Shown piece after piece: positions 1 to 9,099 of a stretch of DNA of 59,524 nt; within the stretch, counting starts at the first letter, position 1, and each line of letters starts with the position of its first letter. The position numbers and the translations under genes were made by a program. Below the pieces are notes generated by a model. That model did not search any database. It saw only the letters and a program-made list of their open reading frames with translations, and had not been told where the DNA came from. Source of the stretch: Planctomycetota bacterium (GTDB lineage: Bacteria; Planctomycetota; MHYJ01; JACQXL01; JACQZI01); contig JACQZI010000003.1 in NCBI GenBank assembly GCA_016207825.1, positions 1 through 59,524 on the forward strand. Direction: 5' to 3'.

Positions 1-3000
1 CTCCCAGCTGCCGGAATCCTTCCTGACATATTGCAGCTGGTTATTGCCGTTATAAGCTAATGTAGTTATGTTGCCGGCAGGATCAATTAATTGGTTGATT
101 AGTGAATTAGCATTATAGTAAACAGAAATGACACGGTTGCCGTCAGGCAAAGCTACAGAAGCCAGAAGCCCTGCATTATACGTGCAGGTAATGGCATTGC
201 CGCGCGGGCATTGGATGTTTGTGAGCAAGCCGCCGGAATTGAAATAATATTTCGTCCGGTCTTTTGCCTGTAAGACATAACCCGTGCCGGTATCGGTCAG
301 GACCACCTGCGGCAATCCGTAAACAGGGTAGGATTCATAGACGTAGTCGTTATTGATATCGTCAAAGGCGATTTTCCTGCCGGAGCCATCCACCCATGCC
401 AGCACCGTATCCGAGATAACGGCTTCTATGCGCTGGTTAAAGGTATGCGTCCATTTGGGGCCTAAAGGACCGGTTGTATTCTCCGCCGCGCTGTTATAAT
501 AAATAGAAATATTATGCGGGACTGAATTTACCGGATTAATATTAGTGATATCCAAATCTATATTCAGGTTACCGCTGGTGACATTGACGGATGAGCCGAC
601 CGGAATAGCCGCGGTAACGCCGCCGGGCAAAGCCTCGCAAGGCGAGCAATAACCGCGATGGAGCGGCAGGACCATAATGGTGCCGGGATGCCCGTTTTGG
701 GCGGAAGCCGAACCGTGGTTTCCGCCGGAAACAGAAAGGTAGGCATCCGGATGTATATGAGAGCCGAATATTTTGATACGGCCGCCCCCGCCGCCGCCTC
801 CACCGTTATTATTACCGGAAGCCGGTGCGCCGCCATTACCGCCATAGGCCAGGAGTTCCGCGGAGCTATTTACATAGACTTTCATCGCGCTAATCATGAT
901 GCCGCCGCCCGAGCCTCCGCCGCCGCCTGCAGTTGGGGTGCTGTTTACAATGATGCCATCCTGCCCGTTATTTCCGTAAGCCCAAATTTTGCCGTCAACG
1001 GTTACGATATTTCCGGCAACCAGTATCGCGATGCCGCCCATTCCGCCGTAAGGGTCTTTATATAAAGGGGGAGGGTCGGGAGGCAGGGGCACATTGCCGC
1101 CTTTTGAGCCTTCGGCAATATCCATAAAATATCTGGTGCCGCGCGTCCCGCCGCCAGAGCCTGAGTAGCCGCCGCCGTCGCCGCCTTCACCGCCATAGCC
1201 GCCGCCACCGCCGCCCACAGTATAATTCGGGGCATCAGCCCCTTTGGTCGAGGTGGAATCCGTCCCTCCGTATGCCAGATCGGTCACATCTATCTTGCCG
1301 GTCGAGGTGAGGAGGATATCCATGGCGCTATTTATTTCCACGATGCCGCGTGAGATGCCTTTGAGCGTGCCGGAAATCACCACGTCATTGGCATCAATCC
1401 CCATTCCGCTGCCGGATTGGAAGCTGATTGTTACGGAAGGGTCAATAGTAAACTGGCCAATGCCGTAATGTTCACCGCCGATGGTGGTATTCGTGTTAAG
1501 GGTCCAATCCTGCCCTTCGTGGTCGCCACCCAGGAGAATATCCCATGGTTTTATATATAAGGAGAAATCCATCCCGTCCGTGGCAGAAAGATTATCGGTT
1601 ACACGGATACGGAAATTATAAGTCCCTGAAATAGTCGGCGTGCCGTATAGCTCGCCGGTTGAGGAGTTTAAATTAATGCCGGGCGGAAAACTGCCGCTTA
1701 TCTTCGACCAGGTGTAGGGAGCCTGCCCGTTGGTCGCGGTAAACGTTTGCGAATAGGCGGTATTCTTTAAGCCGTCCGGGAGCGGGGTGGTTGAAGTAAT
1801 AAACAGGGTGGAAACCCAGGGGAATTCGATATCGTCTATCTTATAATATGCCTCACTGCTGGTAGTCGTTTTGTCCGCAATCCAGGTAAATGTGTGCACA
1901 CCACGGGCGATGGAATAACTTACCTGCGCCCAGCCCTGGTCGCTCCATGAACCCTTAAGGACACCATCGATATAGAATTTCAATGAGCCGGTGCCATAGC
2001 CGGATTGATAGCGGTAAAAACTGATATTCCCGGCAGTGCAGGGACGGGTGAGGTTTAAATCCCACGAACCGGTGATATAAGATAAGAGGTAAACCTGTGC
2101 ACCCCAGGTATCCTGGTAGCCGGCAGATGCATTAGCTTCCCAACGGGCAAGCCATGTCCAGGGGAACTTGGTCAAGGTGCCGGTCTCAAAGTTTTCGCGA
2201 TACATGGTTTTCACGGCACAATTAATCGGGAATGAGCCGTTTACCGAACTGGCTCCTCCTCCTAATTCATTGGCGCTGACATCAGATGATGAGATTATCT
2301 TTGCCTGATAAGTAAAGGTCGTCAGGCAGGTCGTAACCATATCATAACACATCAGCATATTCAGGGAGGAGCGGGCGTTTATGGTGATGCCGAGATTGCT
2401 GAAGAGAATCGTGCCGTTATCCGCAGTAAATACCTGACTCGTGCCTAATTGCGATTCGCCACCATCCAGAATTCCATTACCGTTCGTATCCTGGTATAGT
2501 TTGGCTGAGGCAATATCCGTGTATTCGTTGCCGGTGCCTGCACCGGTGAATTTGAGGGAGTTAAGGACCTTGCCGACGGGACCGGTGGAGCAGGTGATTT
2601 GCCCTGCCACTTTAGCCGAGCCGCCGATGGGACGGGATGCATCTGCCGCACCGACGGCAATGCCCATAGCCGGATCTTCCGGGAATGTGATGTAATCTAT
2701 TTTGTAGGTTGCATCATCGCCGGTGGATGATTTACTCGCCCGCCACTTGAAAGTATGGGTGCCGGCGGTAACCGTGTAAGTAACCACGCCCCAGCTAACA
2801 TTCTGCCAAGAGCCTTTTTGGACGCCATCAATGTAGAAAATAAGGCTGCTGGTGCCGTAGCCGTATTCATAGCGGTAAAAGGAGATATTGCCTGCCGTGC
2901 AGGGCATGGTCACCCAGAGGTCCCACGAGCCGGTGACGTATTGCTCGCAGTAGACCTTAGCGCCGTAAGTGGAGTTGTATCCGGCGCCGGAGACGACTGC

Positions 3001-3147
3001 CCAGCGACCGTTATTCTGCCAGCCGAATTGGGAAAAGTTACCGGTCTCAAAATCCTCTACAGAGGCAAAGGCAAAGGCGGGGAACACCAGAACGCCGAGC
3101 ATGACCCAGAAAACACCAAGTGCTGCTCTCATTTTACGGTTTGGCAT
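1..3147 (-). CDS. Large secreted RHS/YD-repeat protein (N-terminal part; runs off the window)
   Basis: An open frame of 1049 codons has no stop before base 1, so the C-terminus is missing. The start ATG at 3147 is preceded by AAGGAA at a good distance. Residues 1-29 form a signal peptide ending in FAFAS. Two related jelly-roll-like modules follow (about 30-165 and 315-440; each starts with a DFETG or NFETG segment and has SFYRY and YIDGV motifs). A calcium-loop-like DTNGNGILDGGE lies near 217-228, a putative Ig-like module (He_PIG type) at about 450-515, and a Gly-rich stretch at about 640-670. From about 850 the sequence resembles DUF6531 plus YD repeats (GPLGPKWTHTFNQ, then YYFNSGGLLTNI, TYNAGLLASV). 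Such proteins are typically large surface or secreted polymers or toxins; which applies here cannot be told without the C-terminus. Domain names are by eye. Confidence 0.85.
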   Translation of the reverse strand, partial: MPNRKMRAALGVFWVMLGVLVFPAFAFASVEDFETGNFSQFGWQNNGRWAVVSGAGYNSTYGAKVYCEQYVTGSWDLWVTMPCTAGNISFYRYEYGYGTSSLIFYIDGVQKGSWQNVSWGVVTYTVTAGTHTFKWRASKSSTGDDATYKIDYITFPEDPAMGIAVGAADASRPIGGSAKVAGQITCSTGPVGKVLNSLKFTGAGTGNEYTDIASAKLYQDTNGNGILDGGESQLGTSQVFTADNGTILFSNLGITINARSSLNMLMCYDMVTTCLTTFTYQAKIISSSDVSANELGGGASSVNGSFPINCAVKTMYRENFETGTLTKFPWTWLARWEANASAGYQDTWGAQVYLLSYITGSWDLNLTRPCTAGNISFYRYQSGYGTGSLKFYIDGVLKGSWSDQGWAQVSYSIARGVHTFTWIADKTTTSSEAYYKIDDIEFPWVSTLFITSTTPLPDGLKNTAYSQTFTATNGQAPYTWSKISGSFPPGINLNSSTGELYGTPTISGTYNFRIRVTDNLSATDGMDFSLYIKPWDILLGGDHEGQDWTLNTNTTIGGEHYGIGQFTIDPSVTISFQSGSGMGIDANDVVISGTLKGISRGIVEINSAMDILLTSTGKIDVTDLAYGGTDSTSTKGADAPNYTVGGGGGGYGGEGGDGGGYSGSGGGTRGTRYFMDIAEGSKGGNVPLPPDPPPLYKDPYGGMGGIAILVAGNIVTVDGKIWAYGNNGQDGIIVNSTPTAGGGGGSGGGIMISAMKVYVNSSAELLAYGGNGGAPASGNNNGGGGGGGGRIKIFGSHIHPDAYLSVSGGNHGSASAQNGHPGTIMVLPLHRGYCSPCEALPGGVTAAIPVGSSVNVTSGNLNIDLDITNINPVNSVPHNISIYYNSAAENTTGPLGPKWTHTFNQRIEAVISDTVLAWVDGSGRKIAFDDINNDYVYESYPVYGLPQVVLTDTGTGYVLQAKDRTKYYFNSGGLLTNIQCPRGNAITCTYNAGLLASVALPDGNRVISVYYNANSLINQLIDPAGNITTLAYNGNNQLQYVRKDSGSWE

Positions 3148-3305
3148 AAGTATTTCCTTTACATAAAAATTAATATGGTTAATATCATAGCAAATATCGT
3201 GCCAACTTTCGAAAAAAATCGCGATTATTTCGATCGACCTAACTCCAGTAAAATAGCAGGTTAGAAAATGAATGGCATTTTAAAAATGTAATATTACGCC
3301 AATAT

Positions 3306-3331
3306 TGTGTCTAAAAGGACACAAATGTGTC
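3306..3331. promoter_or_regulatory. TGTGTC-N6-GACACA-N2-TGTGTC dyad upstream of the RHS gene
   Basis: The 377-bp AT-rich gap 3148-3524 lies upstream of the RHS gene and contains no convincing gene; a 100-residue frame overlapping the EF-hand gene is a shadow. Within it, TGTGTC and GACACA form a 6+6 inverted repeat with a 6-bp spacer, and a third TGTGTC follows 2 bp later. This could be an operator. A minus-strand TATAAT at 3371-3376 is present but I see no matching -35, so no promoter is called. Confidence 0.3.
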
Positions 3332-3524
3332 TTTTATACCCACAAATAATATTAATGTTAATATAATTGTATTATAAGAAAATCAATAGAGGTAAATAAA
3401 TGAATTCGTAAAGTTAGAACCACCTGTAAAAAACGTGAATTTTTCCTGCCCCTTTTTGCTTACCATGCAGTATATACATAGTAATATGCTTATTTGTGGT
3501 AAAAACTGAATCAGGCGGAGAGTG

Positions 3525-4577
3525 TTATTTTTCCTTCCGCCTTCTGGGGCGGGGGGTCTGTTCCGGCTGCGGTGCCGCTGAAGAATCTTTATTGCGGAAA
3601 AACTTGTCCTCGAAAGTAAAATCCACCAGGCTTTCGTAGACCTCGTTTTGCTCCTCATCCCACAGGTCGTACCTTTTCCAGACAAATTCTATGGATTTCC
3701 TTATCGCCGGATGGTCTTCCAGCCATTGTCCTTCACGGTGCAGTGCCTTAAGGGTCTCGTAATTCTCCTTTACCCAGTATGGATGAATATATAAGATGGT
3801 CACCACATCCGGGTGGGCTTTCAGCCACTTGACATTTGTGAGCTGGGCATCCGGAAACTTCTCTTTAATTTCCCCAACTGCCTTATTTTGCCTTTCCCGA
3901 AAGTATTCAAGCTCTTCTTTTTTAAGTTTCTTACATTCTTCCGCGGTCAGGAACGCATCGCCATCGACATCTGCCTTTTTGAATGCTTCTTCATCAATAA
4001 AATACCCAAAGTCATTTTCCTCATTCTTAATTTCATCGTTGGTAAGGCGTCCATCTTTATCCTTATCGGCCTTATCAAACCGCTCTTTCCAGTAAAGCTC
4101 GTCATAAACGGCTTCTTTCATTTCCGTAACGGGTTTGGCTTTTCCACGGACGGCATCGAGTATATCGGAAATGTCACACCAGCCGCCGTCTTTCTCACGC
4201 GCTTCAAACCACATCGGAAGCAATTCCTCGCGCTTTTTCAGGAGTGCTTTGCATTCGCCTTCATCAAGACGGCCGTTTTCATCCTCATCGCCGTGCTTCA
4301 GGAGGAATTCGGACTGCTTTTTCCGCATATTATAGGCGTAATAAACGATTTCCTCGTATTTTTCCTTATCCTCGGTGCGGAGCTGGTTATAGACTCGGGA
4401 ACGGATTACTGCCATGAACCTGGGCGGTTCTCTCTTCCTCATCGCCAGCATGGATTGCTTTTCTTTCTGATATTCCTCTTCCGAATCGGCGTCTTCCTCG
4501 GCGCGCAACATTATGCCACCGCCAAGCGCCAAAATGAAGAGAATAAACGCAAACAACGAAAACCATATTCTATTCAT
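3525..4577 (-). CDS. Exported EF-hand calcium-binding protein
   Basis: The N-terminus (MNRIWFSLFAFILFILALGG) is a signal peptide or anchor. Three EF-hand-type loops are readable: DEDENGRLDEGE, DKDKDGRLTNDE and DVDGDAFLTAEE, within a charged, helix-rich protein of 350 residues; the tail is basic and Pro-rich. I chose ATG 4577 over the in-frame GTG at 4604 because the signal peptide then begins normally. Neither start has a Shine-Dalgarno site, and a TATATT sits 10 nt before this ATG. The protein presumably binds Ca2+ in the periplasm or at the surface. It lies upstream of the RHS gene on the same strand, which also carries a Ca-loop-like motif, but the two are 377 bp apart and probably transcribed separately. 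Confidence 0.75.
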   Translation of the reverse strand: MNRIWFSLFAFILFILALGGGIMLRAEEDADSEEEYQKEKQSMLAMRKREPPRFMAVIRSRVYNQLRTEDKEKYEEIVYYAYNMRKKQSEFLLKHGDEDENGRLDEGECKALLKKREELLPMWFEAREKDGGWCDISDILDAVRGKAKPVTEMKEAVYDELYWKERFDKADKDKDGRLTNDEIKNEENDFGYFIDEEAFKKADVDGDAFLTAEECKKLKKEELEYFRERQNKAVGEIKEKFPDAQLTNVKWLKAHPDVVTILYIHPYWVKENYETLKALHREGQWLEDHPAIRKSIEFVWKRYDLWDEEQNEVYESLVDFTFEDKFFRNKDSSAAPQPEQTPRPRRRKEK

Positions 4578-4724
4578 AAAATGTTTCAATATAATATATA
4601 ACACCCCAACTGGTTAAAGGTTGCGTAAAATAGTGCCCTGCCCCCGCTTAACCCATATAACATATCTCCCTCAAGTCCCCCGACGTGATTGTCGGGAGAC
4701 ATTTGGAAGAAAAATATCGTCCGC

Positions 4725-6077
4725 TTACTTCGGCGCTTTAGGGATAAAGTTTTCTTTCATCATCAGTTCTGTTTCCTGCCGCGCCTTTTTAATCATTTTC
4801 TCGGCATTTTTCAGAAGCTCTTCCCGACTGAATTTAAGGCGCGCCACGCCCTGTTCAATTGCCTTCATGCCGACCGCGGCGGCTTCGCGCGGGTAAACTT
4901 CCCAATCCGCCATCGTGGGCAGTAAATGGTCTTCGTGCATATCCTTATCCTCGGCGCATTTGGCAAGCTCACGCGCGGCTTCTATGCACATCTCATCCGT
5001 AATAGTTTTGGCACGGACATCAAGCGCTCCGCGAAAAATGCCGGGAAACCCGAGCGAGTTATTGACCTGGTTGGGGAAATCAGAACGCCCCGTAGCAACG
5101 ATCCTGGCTCCGGCCTCCTTGGCTTCCCACGGCCATATTTCCGGAATCGGGTTAGCGCAGACGAAGACTATGGCGTCTTTAGCCATCGTTTTTATCCATT
5201 CCTTTTTTATGACGTCGGGGCCGGGCTGGGAAAGGGCAATCAGGACATCCGCGCCTTTCATGGCTTCCGGAATCCCGCCTTTAAGGTTTTTCGCGTTGGT
5301 CAACTGGCACATCTCCCATTTTTCCTTGTAATCTTTCTGGACATCCTTGCGATCGCGGTTTAGGGTGCCTTTGCTATCCAGCATAATAACCTTTTTGGGG
5401 TCAACGCCTGCCTTGATAATCATGCGGGCGATACAGATATTGGCGGCGCCGGAGCCGACCATGGTGATTGCGACCTCGTTCATCTTCTTGCCGACCAGCT
5501 TTACGGCATTAATTAGGCCGGCCAGCGTAATGGCGGCCGTGCCCTGCTGGTCATCATGCCAGACCGGAATATTCATCTCTTTACGGAGGGTATCGAGTAT
5601 TCTGAAACATTTGGGCTGGGCAAAATCTTCAAGATTTATCCCACCGAAGGAAGGCTCAAGGTGTTTCACGGTCTTAATAATTTCATCCGGGTCTTTCGTG
5701 CCCAGGCAAATCGGGAATGCATCCACTCCGCCCAGGTATTTAAAGATAAGGGCTTTGCCTTCCATGACCGGGAGGCCTGCTTCAGGTCCGATATCGCCCA
5801 AACCCAGGACGCGGGTGCCGTCGGAAATTACGGCAACGAAATTGCCTTTATTGGTATGCTCAAAGACCTTTTCCGGGTGCGCCTGGATATCTTTACACGG
5901 GGCGGCGACACCCGGCGTATACCAAATGGCAAAATCGTCGACACTGCGAACGACGCATTTGGGCAGGACTTCAATTTTCCCTTTATAGAAAGGATGCAAT
6001 TTCATCGCATCTTCAGCCGGTTTTTTAGCTTTGGCAAGCAGTTCATCCTTGGTCAGTTTCTTTTCTTTTACTGGCAT
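4725..6077 (-). CDS. NAD(P)-dependent malic enzyme (decarboxylating)
   Basis: Oxidative decarboxylation of malate to pyruvate and CO2. Family motifs are in order: YTPGVA (53-58), the substrate/metal segment SDGTRVLGLGDIGPEAG (85-101), HDDQQGTA (174-181), the Rossmann motif GSGAAN (208-213) and GRSDFPNQ near the cofactor loop. At 450 residues it is the short bacterial form without the phosphotransacetylase-like tail of MaeB. The start ATG 6077 has AAAGGAG five bases upstream; a TTG further upstream is rejected. It is the third gene of an operon after the aminotransferase and the 2-oxoacid oxidoreductase subunit (18-bp gap), which suggests a shared role around pyruvate/2-oxoacid metabolism. NAD versus NADP preference cannot be read from sequence here. 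Confidence 0.93.
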   Translation of the reverse strand: MPVKEKKLTKDELLAKAKKPAEDAMKLHPFYKGKIEVLPKCVVRSVDDFAIWYTPGVAAPCKDIQAHPEKVFEHTNKGNFVAVISDGTRVLGLGDIGPEAGLPVMEGKALIFKYLGGVDAFPICLGTKDPDEIIKTVKHLEPSFGGINLEDFAQPKCFRILDTLRKEMNIPVWHDDQQGTAAITLAGLINAVKLVGKKMNEVAITMVGSGAANICIARMIIKAGVDPKKVIMLDSKGTLNRDRKDVQKDYKEKWEMCQLTNAKNLKGGIPEAMKGADVLIALSQPGPDVIKKEWIKTMAKDAIVFVCANPIPEIWPWEAKEAGARIVATGRSDFPNQVNNSLGFPGIFRGALDVRAKTITDEMCIEAARELAKCAEDKDMHEDHLLPTMADWEVYPREAAAVGMKAIEQGVARLKFSREELLKNAEKMIKKARQETELMMKENFIPKAPK

Positions 6078-6095
6078 AATAACTCCTTTCAAATA

Positions 6096-7196
6096 TTATA
6101 AAACTCCCAGGATTTCCCGCGGGGTGATGACTGTGCCGTCAGTTTTGTGATAAGGGATGATTCCGATTTTCCCCCTGATAAAACGCCTGATTTCGCGTTC
6201 GAGCTGTCCCTGGTTCATTTCCGGAACGACAATCCGTTTAACCTTTTTGGGCAATGCTTCAAGCGCTTTGGCGCCGAAAGGCCAGAGCGTCTTAAAGCGA
6301 AGGAGACCAACATGCTTCCCGTTTCCCCTTGCCATGTTTACGGCACGAAGAGCGCTGCGCGCAGTAAAACCATAGGCGACCACCACGGTATCCGCATCGC
6401 GTGTGTAATAGGTTTCCCACTCGGCGATTTTATCCGCGTTATCGGAAATCTTACGGCAGAAACGGCTGACAAGTTTGGAATGCGCGGTGGGCGATTGCGT
6501 CCTGCGATAACCCCATTCATCGTGGGTGGAACCGGTAACCATCAGCCCCCTGCCCTGCCCGAAAGCGGGCATAGGAACAGGCAGGCAACGTTTACCCTGC
6601 ATTTCCGAAAAGACAGGCGACTTTGATTTCTTGGCGCGCGGCGTAACCTTTAGATTTTTAGGAAGGGCGACATTTTCCTTAAGGTGCCCGATTGCGGCAT
6701 CCGATGCCAGAAAAACAGGAAGGCGGTATGTTTCCGCAAGGTTAAAAGCGCGTATGGTAAGCTCATAGGTTTCCAAAACCGACCATGGGGAAAGGGCAAT
6801 TATTTCGTAATCTCCTGAAGCGCCCCAGCGAAGCTGCATGACATCCCCGCTTGCCGGCTTGGTCGCCTGCCCGGTGGAAGGTCCGGCGCGCTGGACATCC
6901 ACGACCACGCAGGGCGTTTCGGTCATGATGCCGTAGCCGATATTTTCCAGCATCAGGGTCAATCCGGGCCCGGAAGTGGCGGTCATGGCTTTAGCGCCCG
7001 CCCAGCTGGCACCGATAACCGCGGCGATTGAGCCGATTTCATCCTCCATCTGGACAAAAACCCCGCCGAGGCGAGGTAATTCGCTTGCCATCTGCTCCAT
7101 TATCTCGCTGGACGGGGTTATCGGATAACCCGCATAAAAGCGGCACCCGGCATAAAGGGCTCCGCGAACGCAGGCTTCGTTGCCTTGTAATAACAT
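6096..7196 (-). CDS. 2-oxoacid:acceptor (ferredoxin) oxidoreductase, alpha subunit
   Basis: The start MLLQGNEACVRGALYAGCRF, followed by GYPITPSSEIMEQMA, MEDEIGSIAAVIGASWAG and TATSGPGLTLMLE, is typical of KorA/VorB-type alpha subunits of TPP-dependent 2-oxoacid:ferredoxin oxidoreductases. The C-terminal half has the pyruvate-ferredoxin oxidoreductase domain II pattern (VVVAYGFTARSALRAV, ending VVPEMNQGQLEREIRR). Length (366) fits KorA/VorB. These enzymes need a beta subunit that binds TPP, but none is adjacent: the upstream neighbour is an aminotransferase and the downstream one malic enzyme. Substrate (2-oxoglutarate, branched-chain 2-oxoacid or pyruvate) is undetermined. Pairing with an aminotransferase that releases 2-oxoacids is suggestive of amino-acid fermentation; that is inference. 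Confidence 0.88.
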   Translation of the reverse strand: MLLQGNEACVRGALYAGCRFYAGYPITPSSEIMEQMASELPRLGGVFVQMEDEIGSIAAVIGASWAGAKAMTATSGPGLTLMLENIGYGIMTETPCVVVDVQRAGPSTGQATKPASGDVMQLRWGASGDYEIIALSPWSVLETYELTIRAFNLAETYRLPVFLASDAAIGHLKENVALPKNLKVTPRAKKSKSPVFSEMQGKRCLPVPMPAFGQGRGLMVTGSTHDEWGYRRTQSPTAHSKLVSRFCRKISDNADKIAEWETYYTRDADTVVVAYGFTARSALRAVNMARGNGKHVGLLRFKTLWPFGAKALEALPKKVKRIVVPEMNQGQLEREIRRFIRGKIGIIPYHKTDGTVITPREILGVL

Positions 7197-7232
7197 AAAA
7201 ATCCAAACGCCTGAAAGCCCGTTACCCCAAGC

Positions 7233-8564
7233 TTAAGACTTTTTCAGCGCCTGCTCGAATATTTCCAGGGCAATATCAATATCTTCCTTGGTTATAATAA
7301 GCGGCGGGCTGAACCTGATGGAACTGTCACCGCATCCCATGATAATTAAACCATGCTTGAAACAGTAATTGACGATACGGGAGCGGCGGTCCGGATTTTT
7401 CGCCCGGGTCTTTTTGTCCTTGACTATTTCCACGCCAATCATCAATCCCTTGCCCCGGACATCGCCAATAAATTTGTATTTATTCTTAAGGGAATTAAGC
7501 TCTTTCATGAAATAATCGCCCATTTTACGGGCATTTTCAACCAGGCCGTTTTCCAAAAGCTCGATGGTCTTCATAGCGGCCGCGCAGGCAACCGGGTTTC
7601 CGCCGAAGGTATTGGCATGCGCGCCAGCGACCCATTTATCCATAATGCTTGCCTTGGCGACAATGGCGCTTAAAGGCATCCCGGAAGCGATGCCTTTGGC
7701 AATGCAGGTAATATCCGGGACGACTTTCCAGTGCTCAGCGGCGAACATCTTGCCGGTACGGCCCATGCCGGACTGGACTTCGTCAACGACAAGGAGAATG
7801 CCGAATTCATCGCAAAGTTTCCGCAAGGCAGGCAGATAATCCGGAGGAGGAACCACGTAGCCGCCTTCGCCCTGGATGGGCTCGATAATTAGCGCGGCCA
7901 CTTCTTCAGGAGGAACAGTCTTATTAAAAAGGACATCCTTCAAGTAATTCAAACAATAGAGGTTGCACTTCGGGTGAGTCAGGTTAAAAACACACCGGTA
8001 GCAATAGGGATAGTTAATATGGGTAACTTCGGAAAGCAGCGGCGCGTAATAACGGCGCTGGACTATTTTACTGGAGGTAATGGAAAGAGCAGCCATAGTC
8101 CTGCCGTGGAAAGCGCCGATATAACCGACATAACGCGGGCGGCGCGTGGAATAGCGGGCCAATTTCATGGCGGCTTCGACCGATTCCGCACCGGTATTTG
8201 CCAGGAACGCCTTTTTGGCCATATTGCCGGGCGTGATTTGGGCAAGCTTTTCCGCCAGATCGGATTGATGATGGTAATAAAAATCCGTGCCAATCATGTG
8301 AAGAAGTTCTGCGGACTGTTCCTGGATTGCCTGGACGATTTCCGGATGGCAATGGCCGGTATTGCAAACGGCGACTCCGGCGGTAAAATCGAAATACCGG
8401 TTGCCGTCTTCATCTTCGATAGTCATGCCATAACCGCGTTTCGCCACCAGGGGATACGCCCTGGTATACGACGGGGAAATGTATTTTTTATCCTTGGCTA
8501 AAACCTTTTTCGCCATCGGGCCAGGGGGAGCAACCACAATCCTGGGTGATTCTCTTTCGGTCAT
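7233..8564 (-). CDS. Class III pyridoxal-phosphate aminotransferase (GabT/ArgD-like)
   Basis: A fold-type I, class III enzyme of 443 residues. Visible motifs are NTGAESVEAAMKLAR, the aromatic GAFHGRT, the PLP-contacting DEVQSGMGRTGKM (262 onward) and the Schiff-base lysine in IAKGIASGMPLSAIV (about K290). It carries four cysteines (C188, C191, C200, C204) in the insertion YPYCYRC...KCNLYC, as in the archaeal/bacterial branch that includes amino-acid racemases as well as 4-aminobutyrate and ornithine aminotransferases, so the substrate is left open. ATG 8564 follows GGAGG by 7 nt and is preferred to ATG 8585. It is the first gene of the three-gene metabolic operon, 36 bp before the oxidoreductase subunit. 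Confidence 0.9.
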   Translation of the reverse strand: MTERESPRIVVAPPGPMAKKVLAKDKKYISPSYTRAYPLVAKRGYGMTIEDEDGNRYFDFTAGVAVCNTGHCHPEIVQAIQEQSAELLHMIGTDFYYHHQSDLAEKLAQITPGNMAKKAFLANTGAESVEAAMKLARYSTRRPRYVGYIGAFHGRTMAALSITSSKIVQRRYYAPLLSEVTHINYPYCYRCVFNLTHPKCNLYCLNYLKDVLFNKTVPPEEVAALIIEPIQGEGGYVVPPPDYLPALRKLCDEFGILLVVDEVQSGMGRTGKMFAAEHWKVVPDITCIAKGIASGMPLSAIVAKASIMDKWVAGAHANTFGGNPVACAAAMKTIELLENGLVENARKMGDYFMKELNSLKNKYKFIGDVRGKGLMIGVEIVKDKKTRAKNPDRRSRIVNYCFKHGLIIMGCGDSSIRFSPPLIITKEDIDIALEIFEQALKKS

Positions 8565-8652
8565 ATTCAATCCTCCATCTCTCATGGGCCAGGACTATAG
8601 TCCAAGCCGCAACTCTTCTATAAAACACCCTGACATGATTTATTTGCCTCTT

Positions 8653-8682
8653 ATTATAAACCTAAAATACCGCCGAAGACAA
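8653..8682 (-). promoter_or_regulatory. Promoter of the aminotransferase operon
   Basis: On the minus strand, TTGTCT (8682-8677), an 18-bp spacer and TATAAT (8658-8653). The predicted leader is about 80 nt and contains the perfect 12-bp palindrome GGACTATAGTCC (8592-8603), which could be an operator or a small hairpin. Confidence 0.5.
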
Positions 8683-8813
8683 GAAAATTAGGTCAAAAGC
8701 GGATTTTGGCAATCAGTGAAATTCATATCAATCCACGTCAAGATTTAAAGCGTTTTTATAAAGAATAATTACTTGCCATCGCCAAAACCGTAGCCCCCCA
8801 CCAAAGAGCGTAA

Positions 8814-9099
8814 CCTGACCGTACAAAGGACGTATCCCGACCGTACGAATGGCGTATCCTGACCCTACAAAGGGTGTATCCCGACCGTAGTAACTATGGC
8901 TACCATCCCTACCAAGAGCGTATCCCGACCGTACAAAGGACGTATTCCGACCGTATGAATGGCGTATCCTGACCGTACAAAGGGTGTATCCCGACCGTAG
9001 TAACTATGGCTACCATCCCTACCAAGAGCGTATCCCGACCATACGAATGGCGTAACCTGACCGTACAAAGGGCGTATCCTGACCCTACAAAGGGTGTTT
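8814..9099. repeat. Tandem array of 13 units of exactly 22 bp
   Basis: Every unit is 22 bp; 13 units fill 286 bp without slippage. The unit begins CCYGACCGTA and ends KGGYGTAT. A higher-order period of 110 bp (5 units) is visible: two identical 44-bp blocks (8880-8923 and 8990-9033) contain a 22-bp insert with dyad symmetry (ATGGctaCCAT inside GTAG...CTAC). Degenerate sequence resembling a further unit precedes 8814, and a G-rich run (GGGTAGAGAGGGGGGG) follows. As 22 is not a multiple of 3, open frames through it are accidental. A second 22-bp array lies at 31541-31760. Confidence 0.9.

Noticed and set aside
658-1235. Several frames of 75-135 residues on both strands within the RHS gene
   Set aside because: They lie in frames other than the long continuous minus-strand frame, which carries the signal peptide and domain motifs.
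3383-3685. 100-residue minus-strand frame overlapping the end of the EF-hand gene
   Set aside because: It overlaps real coding sequence out of frame and ends in an AT-rich non-coding gap.
3813-4601. 262-residue plus-strand frame opposite the EF-hand gene
   Set aside because: It mirrors the charged EF-hand codons on the other strand (Phe/Leu-rich translation) and has no domain; the minus-strand gene has a signal peptide and three calcium loops.
5347-6101. Plus-strand frames of 181-213 residues opposite malic enzyme
   Set aside because: Shadows of a clearly conserved enzyme; no recognisable protein features.
6545-6590. Palindromic insert in the oxidoreductase alpha subunit (GCCCGAAAGCGGGC)
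   Set aside because: The encoded residues (VPMPAFGQGRGLMVTG) align with the usual VPPMxxFGxG...VTG region of the family, so this is native sequence.
8814-9099. CRISPR array or coding repeat protein at the 22-bp array
   Set aside because: Units are contiguous with no unique spacers, so it is not CRISPR. The 22-bp period shifts frame each unit, and the 67-residue frame at 8865-9068 has no start signal or conserved pattern.
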